Assembly (NCBI GenBank): GCA_028571685.1
Contig: CM053140.1
Coordinates: 28,253,501-28,317,500, forward strand
Direction: 5' to 3'
Length of the DNA: 64,000 bases
Origin: Heterohyrax brucei
Taxonomy: Eukaryota; Chordata; Mammalia; Hyracoidea; Procaviidae
The position numbers were made by a program, and so were the translations under genes. Shown one piece after another: positions 21,220 to 31,885 of the stretch; position 1 is the first letter of the stretch; every line of letters begins with the position of its first letter. The notes beneath the pieces were generated by a model. That model saw only the letters and a list, made by a program, of their open reading frames with translations, was not told the origin of the DNA and did no database searches.

Positions 21220-22060
21220 CTCTGAACTCAGGTGCATCCGGCCCAGGCGCTCTTGTCGTGACTTGTGGCGTTCGGGCAAAGTTACTCACCTCCGAGGCAT
21301 GCACCTAGCACGCCACCCGCCTGCACCGAGCTCCCTGAGGGGTCCGACCCTGCCTAGTGACCGGGGATCCACAATCACGCCTGAGGAGAGGCCCTACGCC
21401 GTGCGCCCCAGAGCAGGGGGCCTGGTATTCAGCTCCGACCGGGATCCCCTCGCGCGCTAGAAGCGGGGCACCCGGTGTGCGCCTTAACTTCAGAACGGGC
21501 GGACCCTGAAACTCCGACGACCCCAGCGACAACCCGCTATTCTGAGTTCGGAACTTCGGAGACCTCCACCAGTCGGTGACCCAGAGTCTGGAACTTCGGG
21601 GACCCCGCGCTGCCCCCCAGTTTCGAGTCTAGAACTTAGGGGACCACTGCTTTACACTCCTCCAACCCGGGTCCGGAACTTGGCATTCCCCTTCTCCACC
21701 CCTCGACCTAGAACTTTGGGGACACCCCGCGCAACTCCCGATCTCGAAGCTTCAGGGTGCAGCGTCCCCACCCCGGTCGGTCTCGAGGGGCTCACCCTGT
21801 GGCTTCGGCCGCGAGTGTCCGGGCACAAGTCGGGTGCGGCCCGGCGGCGCCAATTCCGCGCAGGGCCGGCCGGGCGCCGCTGCCTCGCTCCGGGCCCGCC
21901 CGCCGCCCGCGCCTTTGTCTGCGCGCCGCCGCCGCCTGCGCCGCCTCCGGTCCCATCGCGGCCGGTCCCGACGCGGCAGCCGCCCGCCCCGCCTCCCGGC
22001 CCATGAGCTCCCCGCAGCGCCCCTGCTGGCCGCCCAACGCGCCCTTAGGCCGGGACGGAG
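21220..22060 (-). promoter_or_regulatory. HOMER3 CpG-island promoter
   Basis: CpG dinucleotides are dense from about 21220 and peak at 21780-22040, with GC boxes such as 'ccccgcctcccgg' near 21988. It lies 1.2-2 kb upstream of the HOMER3 start codon on the minus strand, where the non-coding first exon would be expected. No TATA box is apparent. Confidence 0.7.
21796..22010 (-). other. HOMER3: Candidate HOMER3 non-coding first exon
   Basis: A strong minus-strand splice donor (ACAGG|GTGAGC) occurs at 21796/21795 inside the CpG island. The exon 5' end is a guess within the island. The acceptor before the start-codon exon is unclear because a SINE lies there; one possibility is GAATCAG|CAG near 20065. 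The copy B equivalent of the donor near 60705 keeps GT. Confidence 0.4.
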
Positions 22061-24880
22061 GATTGGAAGCTCAGGGAGGGGGCAAGACGCAGAGAGAGGA
22101 GCGGGTCGGGGGTCAGGAGTGCGACAGAGAGACAGGTGGCCACCAACATCTGGGATGAGAAAGACACAGAGAAGGAAAGGCAGAGACACAGAAGGAGACG
22201 AACAGAGATTGCGGCTTCATCCTCTAGTCACACCCGGGGGCTCACCCTGAACCTCCAAGTCACTGCTTGCTAGCTGCCGTGATTGTCCAGGGCCATGACC
22301 TTAGCCTTGTGGTAGGAGTCAGCTCCCCTTGATCACGGCCCTTCCTGTCAGGTCGCTCCATCAGGTTTTCAGGCAGGGGAAGGTCTACCCACCTTGGGAA
22401 TCCTCTGACGTTCCCATGAAATTAACGCACCTGGACCTCTTGGAGGAGGGTGGCAGTGTAACGCCCCAGAGAAGCTGACAGTAGGTGCTTAACGGGGTGA
22501 GCCACCTGCTCAGGGTCCTGCCTGCCTGCCCTTCCCCCGGCTATGATCCCTCCTGCCCGGCTGATATCTGCTTGAGTCCCCAAAGATAACCCTATAAACT
22601 AGGGATTGTGATTATTGTTGCTGTTGTTGTAAGGTCTGAGGTCTAAGGTAGAGGGACTGTCAGTGTCTAGCTGGCAGCACTGGGTTTGTCCTCTGAGCCC
22701 AGGGTGCCCACCCTTTCCTGCAGCTCTTTCGGCAGTGGCTGAACTGTTCCCAGGCTACCGGTGGGGCCCACCGGTCAGTCCTGTTGTAAAGGGGCACTGG
22801 GTGAGTGGGCAGAGGCAGTGAACTTGGAGCAAGGCCTGGGTTCCCTGAAGCTCCAAACCTAAAGCTGGAGTTTTTGCACAACCTCAGAGCTTCTGGCTTT
22901 TCATCTCCTGAGGTCTTTGTGCCCTCTCTTCTCTTTCCCTGTTTTTCCCTTTCCTTTCCCAAAAAGGGATGGGGAGGAAGGAGGTTGAACAAATGCCGTG
23001 TTCAGCCCCATGGCACAGGTCATGCAGGTGGCTGCCAGCCACCTTCAAAGACCTTTAAGTGAATAAGTAAATTCCGGGGCTTGTGTTGTGGCTTTTGGAG
23101 ATCTTCCCAGGCCAAGATCAGAATCCCTCTCCCTCTGGGCCTTTGCCCAAGCTGTTCCCTCCACCCGTAAGACTGTCCCTGCAGAGAGGTTGCTCTGAAT
23201 ATCCCAGGCCCGCCCCTCCATCCCTCTCCTGTGACCCAAGCCCTATTACCTGTTTACAGCAGTGGTCCCCAGATGTGAGTGCTCCTTGAGGATCTGTCAT
23301 CCCTGCAGGCCCAGACTCACCCAGCACTGGGGCAACTGCACACCCGAGCTGGGGAAACTGAGGCGCAAACTTGGTTTCCCCAGCTGATTCTAACTTCGTG
23401 AGGCATCTGAACAAGCAAAGTACTTGGCTTCACTCTCAGGCCTGATGCCATGGAAGGCGTGAGCTCTGTGCGGAACAAATAAAATACCGTCTGTTCTGTG
23501 CAAAAAGTGACTTTTTCCTTATTACCAAAAAAAAAAAAGATAATAATTAAAAAATAAATAAATAACTGGGAAAGGTGCTGGTCAGGCTGAGGCTCCTTGA
23601 GGCTGTTCAGGGCTTGCTGAGGGCTGGCTGGAGGCAGAACCAGGACCACGTGGTCTTTTCTGCGGGGGTAGCTGGGCGAGGGGCCCAGGCAGACGTTGCT
23701 TTCCGTGTGGGTATAGGCAGAAACCAAGAGTGTGACAGAGAGGAGGGAGTCTCATGGCTTTCCTGGGCCTCCTATTGGGCCTCCCAGAAGAGTTGGGACT
23801 TGGTGTGTCTTGAGCAGCCCTCACCTGAAGCTGTCTTGGCCAAGTCCAGGTGGAGGATGTGGCTTCCTCAGTGTAGATGTCTATTTTGTCACCTGGAGAA
23901 TGAGCTGATGCTTATAGGGCTCAGGGAAGAGCCAGCAGCCCCTTACCTTCCCCTGGGAATAGCTGGCAAGGGGCTACCCTAGTTGCTGACCCACCTGAGC
24001 CTGAGTCCTCCTCTGCCTAAGCTTTGGGGCCTCTTTTCCAATGGACTGTGTCTTTGTAGGCCTCTGCCACAGGAAGGCTTTCCTTTTGGGTTGTGGAAGG
24101 GAGCGAGGGAATGAGCTTCTCATGCTAGTAGGAACCAAGCAGGGGCCAGACTCATTTGCTTGGCCCTGTGGAAGTTGCCATTTGTAGAGTGGCTTTTACG
24201 GGTTAGGGCCTGTTCCTGCCTAGTTAAATCTAACCCAACCTTCAGAATGAAGATACGTGATCTCTTCTCCCTGGAGGGGTCTCCTTCCTGACAGAATAGA
24301 GCATCAAGGAAGTTATACTTCCCCCAAGCCACATAATCAGTGTCATGGAGTGGGTCCCAGTGGCCACTTTAAATCTGTTTGTGGCATGATTTGGTTACCG
24401 TCCACCTCTTCCATGACTTTATCCCAACACCTAGATCAAGACTGACCTGCAGAACAACCTTCACAAATACTGCGGGTGGGGATTCCCAGGTCCTAAGCTG
24501 GGACATCCACCAGCAACTCAGTGGTCTCCAGAGTTGCGTGGGCCACACAGTAAATTTTAGCCCTGTTTCTTACCAGCAGTGTGACCAGGAAGGAGTCATT
24601 TTCCTTTACTATGCCTCAGTTTCTCCATCTGCAAAATGGACATAAGAATGATACTCTCTTTTGAGGTTTGGTATAAAGATCTGGTAAGTTCTTGGGTGAA
24701 GAGGGCTGACTCTAGGTGCTTAATGAATGCTTACTGTTGAAATCATTTTATTTATTCTTGGCTGCCTGGGCATGTGGTTTTTGATCAGCAGCCAAGTTCT
24801 TAAAATTTTCTCTTTCAGAGGCTGAAGGGCCCCAACCAGATGTAAATTCTAGAAGACAGGAAATTGTCCAAGCCAAACCT
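22061..24880. other. HOMER3 upstream single-copy-like block (duplicated)
   Basis: No gene was recognised. The stretch is shared with copy B (about 60960-63830). It includes an L2-like scrap near 23100-23260, an A-rich stretch at 23526-23565 also found in copy B, a MIR/L2-like segment near 24585-24740 ('cctcagtttctccatctgca') and the 75-bp block at 22839-22913 that is identical in both copies. Confidence 0.6.
22839..22913. other. 75-bp block identical to 61814-61888
   Basis: Every base from 22839 to 22913 is the same as in 61814-61888, while the surrounding duplicated sequence differs at roughly one base in eight. No protein or RNA gene was recognised in it. It may be a conserved regulatory element or a gene-conversion tract. 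Confidence 0.75.
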
Positions 24881-24884
24881 GTTG

Positions 24885-25060
24885 TTGTTGAGTCAGTCCT
24901 GACTCATGGTGACCTCATGTGTAAAACTGAGCTCCATATGGGTTTTCTTGGCTGTAATCTTTAGGAAATCTGGTTGCCAGGCCTTTCCTCTGGGTTAAAA
25001 CTACCAACCTTAAGGTTAGTAGACGAGCACCAACTGTCTGTGTCATCTAAAGACCTAGTC
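24885..25060 (-). repeat. AfroSINE, minus strand, shared by both duplicate copies
   Basis: The reversed tail ('gttgttgagtcagtcctgac'), body and head are present. The same element in the same place is at 63830-63975, so it predates the duplication. Confidence 0.8.
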
Positions 25061-26150
25061 TAAATCTTCCAGGATCTTCTAAAGTTTTACTTTTTAGCCT
25101 CTTGTGTGTTCATCAAGCCCCTCCACTTTTCCTTTTCCTCACTCCTCCAGCCACGGGCAATCAGGTCAGTCTTCAGTTCTCCTCTTCATGGCAAGCTCCT
25201 ATTCATCCCTGAAAGCCCCACCTCCCACACCCTCTTATCACTCCTCTCCCTCTACAGCCTCCCCAGTTCCCTCTCTCCTTCTGGTGCAGCCCTGACCCCA
25301 GGGAGCTGGTGGTGTCCATGTCCAGCTTTGATTTCCCCAGCCCAATGGCACCGCGAGCACTGGGATGGGACCACGGCTTTCCTGGGACTCGGCTTCTTCC
25401 AGGAGAGGTTGCATACTTGGGGGTCAGTGTGGAGGCGAGTCTGTTAACTCAGTAATTTTTTTTTTTGTCATTTGAAGGTAAGGCCACCTTAAATTCAAAT
25501 CCAGCTCAAATTGAACAAACAGCCCCCATAAACAGTGGAGTCAGACCTGCTCAGGCCCATGCATAAAGGAGCTGGGGTGAGAGGACAGTTTAGGGTCTGG
25601 AGGCTTCCCAGACAAGGGGCATGAGCCCTGGGCTGTGGACCTGAGGGCCCAAGACCCGGATGAGGCAGGGGAATGGAGGAGGGGGCCAAGACCACTTGGA
25701 ACACCAACCCAGGATCTGCAGCTCACTTCCCGAAGACCTAATTACCCTCATTTGCCATGGCGCTAATTACTTCGGGGTGCCAGGTGGCGGGGAGGGGCTG
25801 TCCCACTTTGGGGAGGTAGGTCGGCTGATTATTTTTGGCTGCCTCGTCCTTGACGGCTCTGCCACCCTCCTGTGTGAAGGGCAGAAAGTGGGGCGATGAG
25901 ATTGCAGATGCTGGGGGCTGTGGGCTTGGGTGGGTCTCAGAGCTCCCGGAGCAGTGGGAAGTCTTGGGCCCAAGGTTGAGGGTCATTGGTGGTGGGGACT
26001 AGAGGGGGCCAGAAACAGCCAGCTCCCAGTGGTCCAGTCCAGAGGTCTTTTTTTTTTTTTTGATGCAGCACTATTGACTGAGGGAGTCAGGAGGGCCTGG
26101 GTGCAAATCTCAACTCCCACCAACTCACTGCAGGTCCCAGGGCGTGGATA
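25061..26150. other. Intergenic, no gene; paired TAATTA motifs
   Basis: 25070-25300 is pyrimidine-rich and L2-like. 25640-26000 appears single-copy and holds two TAATTA homeodomain-type cores at 25739-25744 and 25764-25769, 25 bp apart. I see no gene; enhancer activity would be speculative. Confidence 0.4.
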
Positions 26151-26400
26151 ATAACTCAAAAGATGTTCTGAGCAGAGGCCATGGCCTGTGCAAAGGCCCT
26201 GAGACAGCAACAGGCTGAGTGTGTTAGAGGAGCAGTGGGGAGGCTGGGGCTTCCAGAGTAAGGGTGATGGAGGACAATGAGTGGACAGGAAGGTTACAAG
26301 GCCAGTGCAGGGCTTTGTGGACTGTGAGTAGGTATGTGGTACTGGGGAGCCATGGAAGTGTTTGGAGTAGGGAAGGGAGAGAGGGATGTGATTGAATTTA
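26150..26400 (+). repeat. Ancient mammalian interspersed repeat, family not named
   Basis: The 'gtgcaaaggccctgagacag' and 'gccatggaagtgtttggag' segments recur in the same order at 27530-28255, 29700-30050 and 34665-35160. This is a widespread, old, low-identity mammalian repeat whose name I cannot give with certainty. 26400-27530 that follows holds no gene; 26960-27150 resembles an L2 3' end and 27240-27330 a MIR core. Confidence 0.5.
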
Positions 26401-27529
26401 TGCTGTATGCCCAGTGTAGGGTTTCAGCTCTTATGGCTTTTCTCTGAGTCTCAGTTTCCCCACCTGGGGCAGAGATGTCAAACCTCAGCAGAGCCTCAGC
26501 TGCTACAGGACACATGGGGTCCCCTCCTTCACTCCTCCAGTAAGCTCTGGGCCTTTGAGCTAAGCAACCTGCTGCCTGCTTGCCACCTGTCTGCACTTAC
26601 CCCTCTCCTTCTGTGGCATGGAGGGAACAGCTGGGGAACAGAGAGGGGAAGCCACAGAGATGGTGGCACTGAGGGGATCTGGGGGCTGTGTTCTTGCTTG
26701 GTTGCAGTCTACGTGGGCTGCAGAATGTTCTCACAGGAGCCGGGTGAGTGACTCAGCTGTAGCCTCCTCCCCTGTTCTGCCAGGGGGAGGCTGCTTCTGG
26801 TCCCTGGACACAGACTGGAGGCGGGTGGCCCTTTTTGGCCGCCCCCATGCCAGGCCCCCAGAAATCCTAACTGGCTGAGCTACATCACATGCTCCCTGCT
26901 CCAGGCACCTTATGTGATGCTCCTGGCTGTCAGAGTAAGATTGGAGCTCATCATTGCCAGTCAGAACCACCCAAGCTGCTCTGCCTACCTCTGAGCCTCT
27001 GCACTCAGCAGTACCTCTGGCCTGGAATGCCAGCCCCCAAAGCCCCTTCCTCCAGGAAGCCCTCCCAACCCTCCCCCTGCTACAACCCTAGAGGGCTAGG
27101 AATATCTGTGTTCAGCTTTGCCCTCCCCTGGTCTGCAGACTCCTCAGGGCCACACCGAGGTCTTTTAGGGTGAGTGGTCACAGGGGAGACATTGAGGGGA
27201 GGAAGACGCTCTCTGGGAGCCTAAGACAGGACTACATTCTTGGCCTGACCACTAATCCCATTTTCACAGAAGCAGAAATGGAGGCTCAAAGAGCTTACGC
27301 CATTTCTCCAAGGTAAACCATGGCCAAGTGGTAAAGGTGGACCTCAAATCAGTGTCTGAGAGGCTGGATCTGGCTTCCTGTATCATGTAGAGCCTGATTT
27401 GCCTAAGGATGGAGGTAAATTTGGTCCAATCTGCACTCACAGTACAGTAGTCTGAAGGATATCTCCGCAAATGCACTGGGTGCCCTCTTGACTTCTGTTT
27501 CCTCCTCTGTAAAATGGGGTTTGTTCATT

Positions 27530-28255
27530 AGTTCAACTTGTGTTTATTGAGCATCTGTTGTGTGATAGCACTGTTCCAGATGAACGGACTAAACAAGACA
27601 CTTCCACTCATGGAGCTCTTTGTCTGGTGGATAACACGGGTAACACAGGAACAGACAAGATGACATCTGGTGTCACTTTGTGATGGAGATAAAACCAGAC
27701 AAAGGAAGAGACATAGACTGGAGCAGTCTAGGAAGGCTGTTCTGAGGAAGTGATTTAGGGGAAAGGACTTCTAGAGGGGGAAACAGCATGTGCAAAGACC
27801 TTGAGGTGGAATAGTACTAGGCACTGTGGGGGAACTTCCAGGAGTCCAGCATGGCTGAAGCCAAGGGAATCAGGGGATGTGTAGGGTCACGCACAGCTGC
27901 CACTCATCTGTCAGTGGAGTCTTGCTTGTTGCTATGATGCTGAACAGGTTTCAGCAGAACTTCCACGGTAGGAGATTAGGAAGAAAGGCCTGGCGATCCA
28001 CTTCTGAGATTCAGCCAGTGAAAACCCTATGGAGCGTGGTGGTCTGATTCACAGCTGATCCTTCTCTTGTGCGTGGGGGTGCCATGAGTTGGGGATGAAT
28101 TGACAGTTGCTAACGACAACAGTAGGGGGCTGTGTGGGTGGGGAAGCCCACAGGCTGGGTTCCAAGGAGGAACCTCACTTCATACTCAGAGCACCAGCAA
28201 GCTACGGCAGGCTTTGAGCAGAGGAGGGACATGACTGGGTTTTTCACGTTTAGAT
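27530..28255 (+). repeat. Ancient interspersed repeat split by an RTE-derived SINE
   Basis: It opens with 'gtgtttattgagcatctgtt', includes 'tgcaaagaccttgaggtgg' and ends with 'gagcagaggagggacatgac'. The block 27890-28125 interrupts it. Confidence 0.55.
27890..28125 (+). repeat. RTE-derived short element (5' leader joined to tail)
   Basis: The left part matches the RTE 5' leader ('tcttgcttgttgctatgatg', compare 55715) and the right part has the SINE/RTE tail ending near 'ttgacagttgctaacgacaa'. No tRNA-like head is apparent. It looks like a non-autonomous element mobilised by RTE. Confidence 0.65.
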
Positions 28256-28859
28256 GAGCGTGCCTGAACTGCCACATGTCTCATGGATGAAGGGAGGTGA
28301 TTCTAGCACTTCCTTCTCTGTCACTGAGACACAAAGAGTCCCCTGGGCTATGCTCCACAAACAAATGATGTTTGTTTATCTTATTCTGTCTCCTATCATT
28401 TCTTTGAGAATGGCCACCGGCTCTGAGCTCAGATCCCTCCTGGGGCTGCGGGGAGGAAGCCACAGCATCGGTAACCCCCTCCCACCCAGTCACTCTTTCC
28501 TTTCTCTCCCAGAAGGCCCTGGATGGTGACCCGGGGTCTTATCACTGAAACCCCTGGCCTCCAGCAGGACGGAAACATCTGCTTCCCAAATCCCAGTGGA
28601 GGTCACGGAGGGGCCTGCCATCCCGGGGCCTGGAGGGAAAAGGAAGCGTCACTCAGTGAGCATGACCGCATATACCCACACCTGGGTTCAAATTCTGCCC
28701 TGTCTTGTTTGAGCTGGGAGACCTCAGAGCAGTGGGCAAACCCTGGGGCTTGGGATGATTCCTCAGAGGCGGTCGTAACTCCACCTGAGTTCACCTGAGT
28801 TTGTGGAAGGGTGAGGCAGGGCAGCATTGGCTGTGAGGCCCAGAAGAAAGGAAAGACAT

Positions 28860-29115
28860 AGGGCTCGTGGTTCAGACGTCGCTAAACTAAGACCAAAGGG
28901 TCAACAGCTATTTTAAAACACTGATCAGAAGGGTGGATGTCCAGGGGTTGACATAAATGGGCAAGAAACAACTAGAACAGAAATCTGCAGATGTGATGCC
29001 AAGTGATGAGTGCAGCCCATGTCACTGATTGTTGCGGCTGGATACTGGAAGGGGAGTGGGTTTTGCTGTGTATACTTTCACCAAAAATTAAACTCAATAT
29101 TCAAAACAATCATTA
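28860..29115 (+). repeat. L1 3' UTR-like fragment
   Basis: The terminal segment 'gttttgctgtgtatactttc' followed by an A-rich tail recurs at 30085-30540 and 40175-40408, where more of the upstream sequence is shared. This fits truncated 3' ends of an afrotherian L1 family. The stretch 28256-28859 before it shows no gene. Confidence 0.45.
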
Positions 29116-29699
29116 AGCACCTTAAAGTGGCCACAGCAGAGTCTGACACCAAGCACAGAACTTTGGTGGGAGCTTGGGCTGCCTCCTGCACAGCTGGGGA
29201 AACTGAGGCTCATTGAGGGAGGAGAGGTGCTCAAGAGCAGAGGGGGTACAGGAGCAAGGAGGTCAAAGGATTGGTGTGCTGAGCTGGCAGGAGCTAGGCT
29301 GCACCCCCTATTAACACTCCTGTGGAACCTTGTTGACCCTAAAAGTTTAGAATCTTTCAGCTAAAACAGAACAATTTTTTTTCTTTACATTTAGAGTCTC
29401 AAGTCCGGGGAGGTAGCCAGGCCAGGGTCTGGGGAAATCCGGGGAGGCTGGAGGGGCATGAGTGGGGTGAACACAAGACCTGAGGAGGGAGAACTGACAA
29501 ACAAGGAGGGTGGCAGAACTTTGTGTTGGGAGTGGAAGGTGTCAGGGCTGTTGCTTAGGAAAAGGGAGGGGAAAATGGCCAAACTTCAGGGGTAGTTTAG
29601 GGACATGCTGGAGACAGTGGCGCCAGCACAGGGGCACTGGAGAAACTCCAAGGCTGAGATTCTGGGAGGCAGGTCCCCTCTCTGCCCCCCACGCCTGCT

Positions 29700-30050
29700 A
29701 GCCACATATGGCATACAACTGATACTCAATAAATGTTTGCTGGAAGAAGAAATAGTGAAGGGACCATGAAGTCCTACTGTGTACCAGACCTGGACTCAGC
29801 CCAGGGATGATACTGGGACAAGCAGAAGCTTGGGCTTGCCCTCATGGAGCTCATGATCCAGCACAGAATACATATACAAGGAAATGAATGTCTAAGTATG
29901 AACAGAGCTACTTGTTTGGAAAAAAAAGAACCAACTGTATGAGATCTTACAATGAGAGCCTGACCTAGGCTGGGAGAATCCATGAAGGCTTCTGGGAGGC
30001 TGCTAAAGCCCAAGGGATAGAGAAACTTGGTGAAGAGGTGGGCACAGAGC
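29700..30050 (+). repeat. Ancient interspersed repeat, same family as 26150-26400
   Basis: It carries 'tcaataaatgtttgctgg', 'ccctcatggagctcatgatc' and 'ggcttctgggaggctgc' in the usual order. The adjacent 29116-29700 shows no gene. Confidence 0.45.
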
Positions 30051-30084
30051 AATCATTACTGTATGTTTTGATCAAAGATTCTAT

Positions 30085-30540
30085 AGAAGGATACTAATTG
30101 AAAGGGGGAAAGTGCAGAACTAAATTCAATTATGCACAGAATCCAGACTTTCTGGAATCATACAGGCTGGATGAACCACAAAACAATTATCCTGAGATAA
30201 TTTTTAAGCCTGAAATCTTAAACCAAAATTATACCTCAATTCTTCTTTAACCCAAACAATTTTTTAGCTTAGTAATGAAAAGACTGTCTGCCTTGCATGT
30301 TGTGCTCTTTGAAAGAACTCCTTAAACGGGATCAAACTGACAGTAATAACTGGAAAGGTTAGAGAAGAAACTCAGGGGGCAGTGAGTTCATGTTAACGGT
30401 GGAGGAATAACTCCGAGGAGGATGAGGGTGGCTGCACAACATGAAGAAGGAAATTGTTCCATTGGTGTATGTTTTGCTGTGTACACTTTCAAAAACAACA
30501 TCAACAAATCAAATTATTTAAAAACAAAACAAGGCACGGG
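30085..30540 (+). repeat. L1 3' UTR-like fragment
   Basis: It shares with 40175-40408 the segments 'tgtgctctttgaaagaact', 'gggggcagtgagttcatgtt' and 'ttggtgtatgttttgctgtg', and ends in an A-rich tail. Assigned to the 3' end of an L1 family by pattern only. 30541-30754 is unassigned. Confidence 0.5.
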
Positions 30541-30754
30541 CACCGGAAACAGTCTTCCCAGCAGAGGGCACTGCACGTGCAAAGCGTCTGCTTGAGAAGG
30601 TGGCACCCGTAAGTGTGAGCAGAGGGAGGCAGAGCCCTGAGCTCGCTCCTGGAGGGATGGGAAGCATCGGTGCAGCAAGACAGGACCCCACGGGGAATGC
30701 GGGTGTTATTCTGAGCATGCTGGGGCCTAGGAGGGTGTTACATGTCAGTAAAAT

Positions 30755-31885
30755 TAGGCTCAAGGTAATTTCAAAAACGGTTGCAGCAATATGTCAACAA
30801 GGAACCGCTAGAAATTGGAGCCAGATTCAGAAGAGGACTTGGAATGAGACATATCATTGCTGATGTCAGATGGATCTTGCTAAAAGCAGAGACTACCAGA
30901 AAGATGTTTACCTGTGTTTAGTTGACTATGCAAAGGTGTTTGTCAGTTTGTCCTACTATGGGGGTTTGTGGGTTGTTGTGATGCTGGAAGCTATGCCACT
31001 GATACTCAAATACCAGCATGTTCATCCATGGCGGACGAGTCTCAGCTGAGGTTCCAGACTAGAACAATCTAAAAACGACCCAGCTGTCTACTTCCAAGAA
31101 GAATTAGCCGGTGGAAATCTTATTAACAACCCACGACACTGTCTAACATGGTGACACAAGATGAGTTCCTCAGGTTGGAAGGCACTCAGAATATAACAGG
31201 GGAGGTGCTGCCTCCTCAAAGTAGAGTTGACCTTCATGACACAGATGGAGTCAAGTTTCAAGACCTCCGCTTGCTGATGTGGCACAACTTGTAACATGAG
31301 AACAGCTGCAAATTTCAACATAAAGAGAATTAAAACCCTTAGAGCTATACCAATAAGCAACATCATGATAAATGGAGAAAAGACTTAAGTTGTCATGATT
31401 TCATTTTACTGGAATCCACAATCAATGCTCACAGAGACAGCAGTCAAGAAATCAAATCATGCATTGCACTGGGCAAATTTGCTGCCAAAGACCTCTTGAA
31501 AGTGTTAAAAAGCAAACATGTCACCTTGAGGACTGAAGTCCCCCTGACCCAAGCCATGGTGTTTTCAGTTGCCTCATGTGCACCTGAAAGCTGGACAGTG
31601 ACTAAGGAAGAATCAATGCCTTAGAATTATGGTGTTGGAGAAGAATATTGAATCTACTGTGGACTGCCAAAAGAACAAACAAATCTGTCTTGGAAGAAGT
31701 ACAGCCAGAACGTCTCCCTCAGAAGCAAGGACTGGGAGACTTTGGATATGCCATCAGGAGGGACGACACATGGCTGCCATGGTGGGCTCAAAGGCAGCCG
31801 AGACCGCAAGGGTGGGGTGAGACCTCGCAGTCTTGTTCTCTTTTGTGTATGGGGTTAATATGAGTTGTAACTAATGAGACATCAC
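30755..31885 (+). repeat. RTE LINE copy with parts out of order
   Basis: 30755-30955 matches part of the reverse-transcriptase region (as at 57640-57820). 30956-31345 matches the 5' leader and start of the endonuclease (as at 55715-56075). 31346-31885 matches the 3' end (as at 58175-58800). All three are on the plus strand. The middle and right parts together look like an internally deleted RTE (leader joined to 3' end), with an unrelated or earlier RTE scrap to the left. Confidence 0.7.

Noticed and set aside
21752-22250. Long Arg/Pro/Ala-rich frames on both strands near 22 kb
   Set aside because: They are by-products of CpG-island composition at the HOMER3 promoter and overlap on both strands.
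22660-22992. Minus-strand frame similar in both duplicate copies (residues around KNSSFRFGASGN)
   Set aside because: The similarity follows from the DNA identity of the duplicated block, including the 75-bp identical stretch. The ends of the two frames diverge completely, so coding constraint is not shown.
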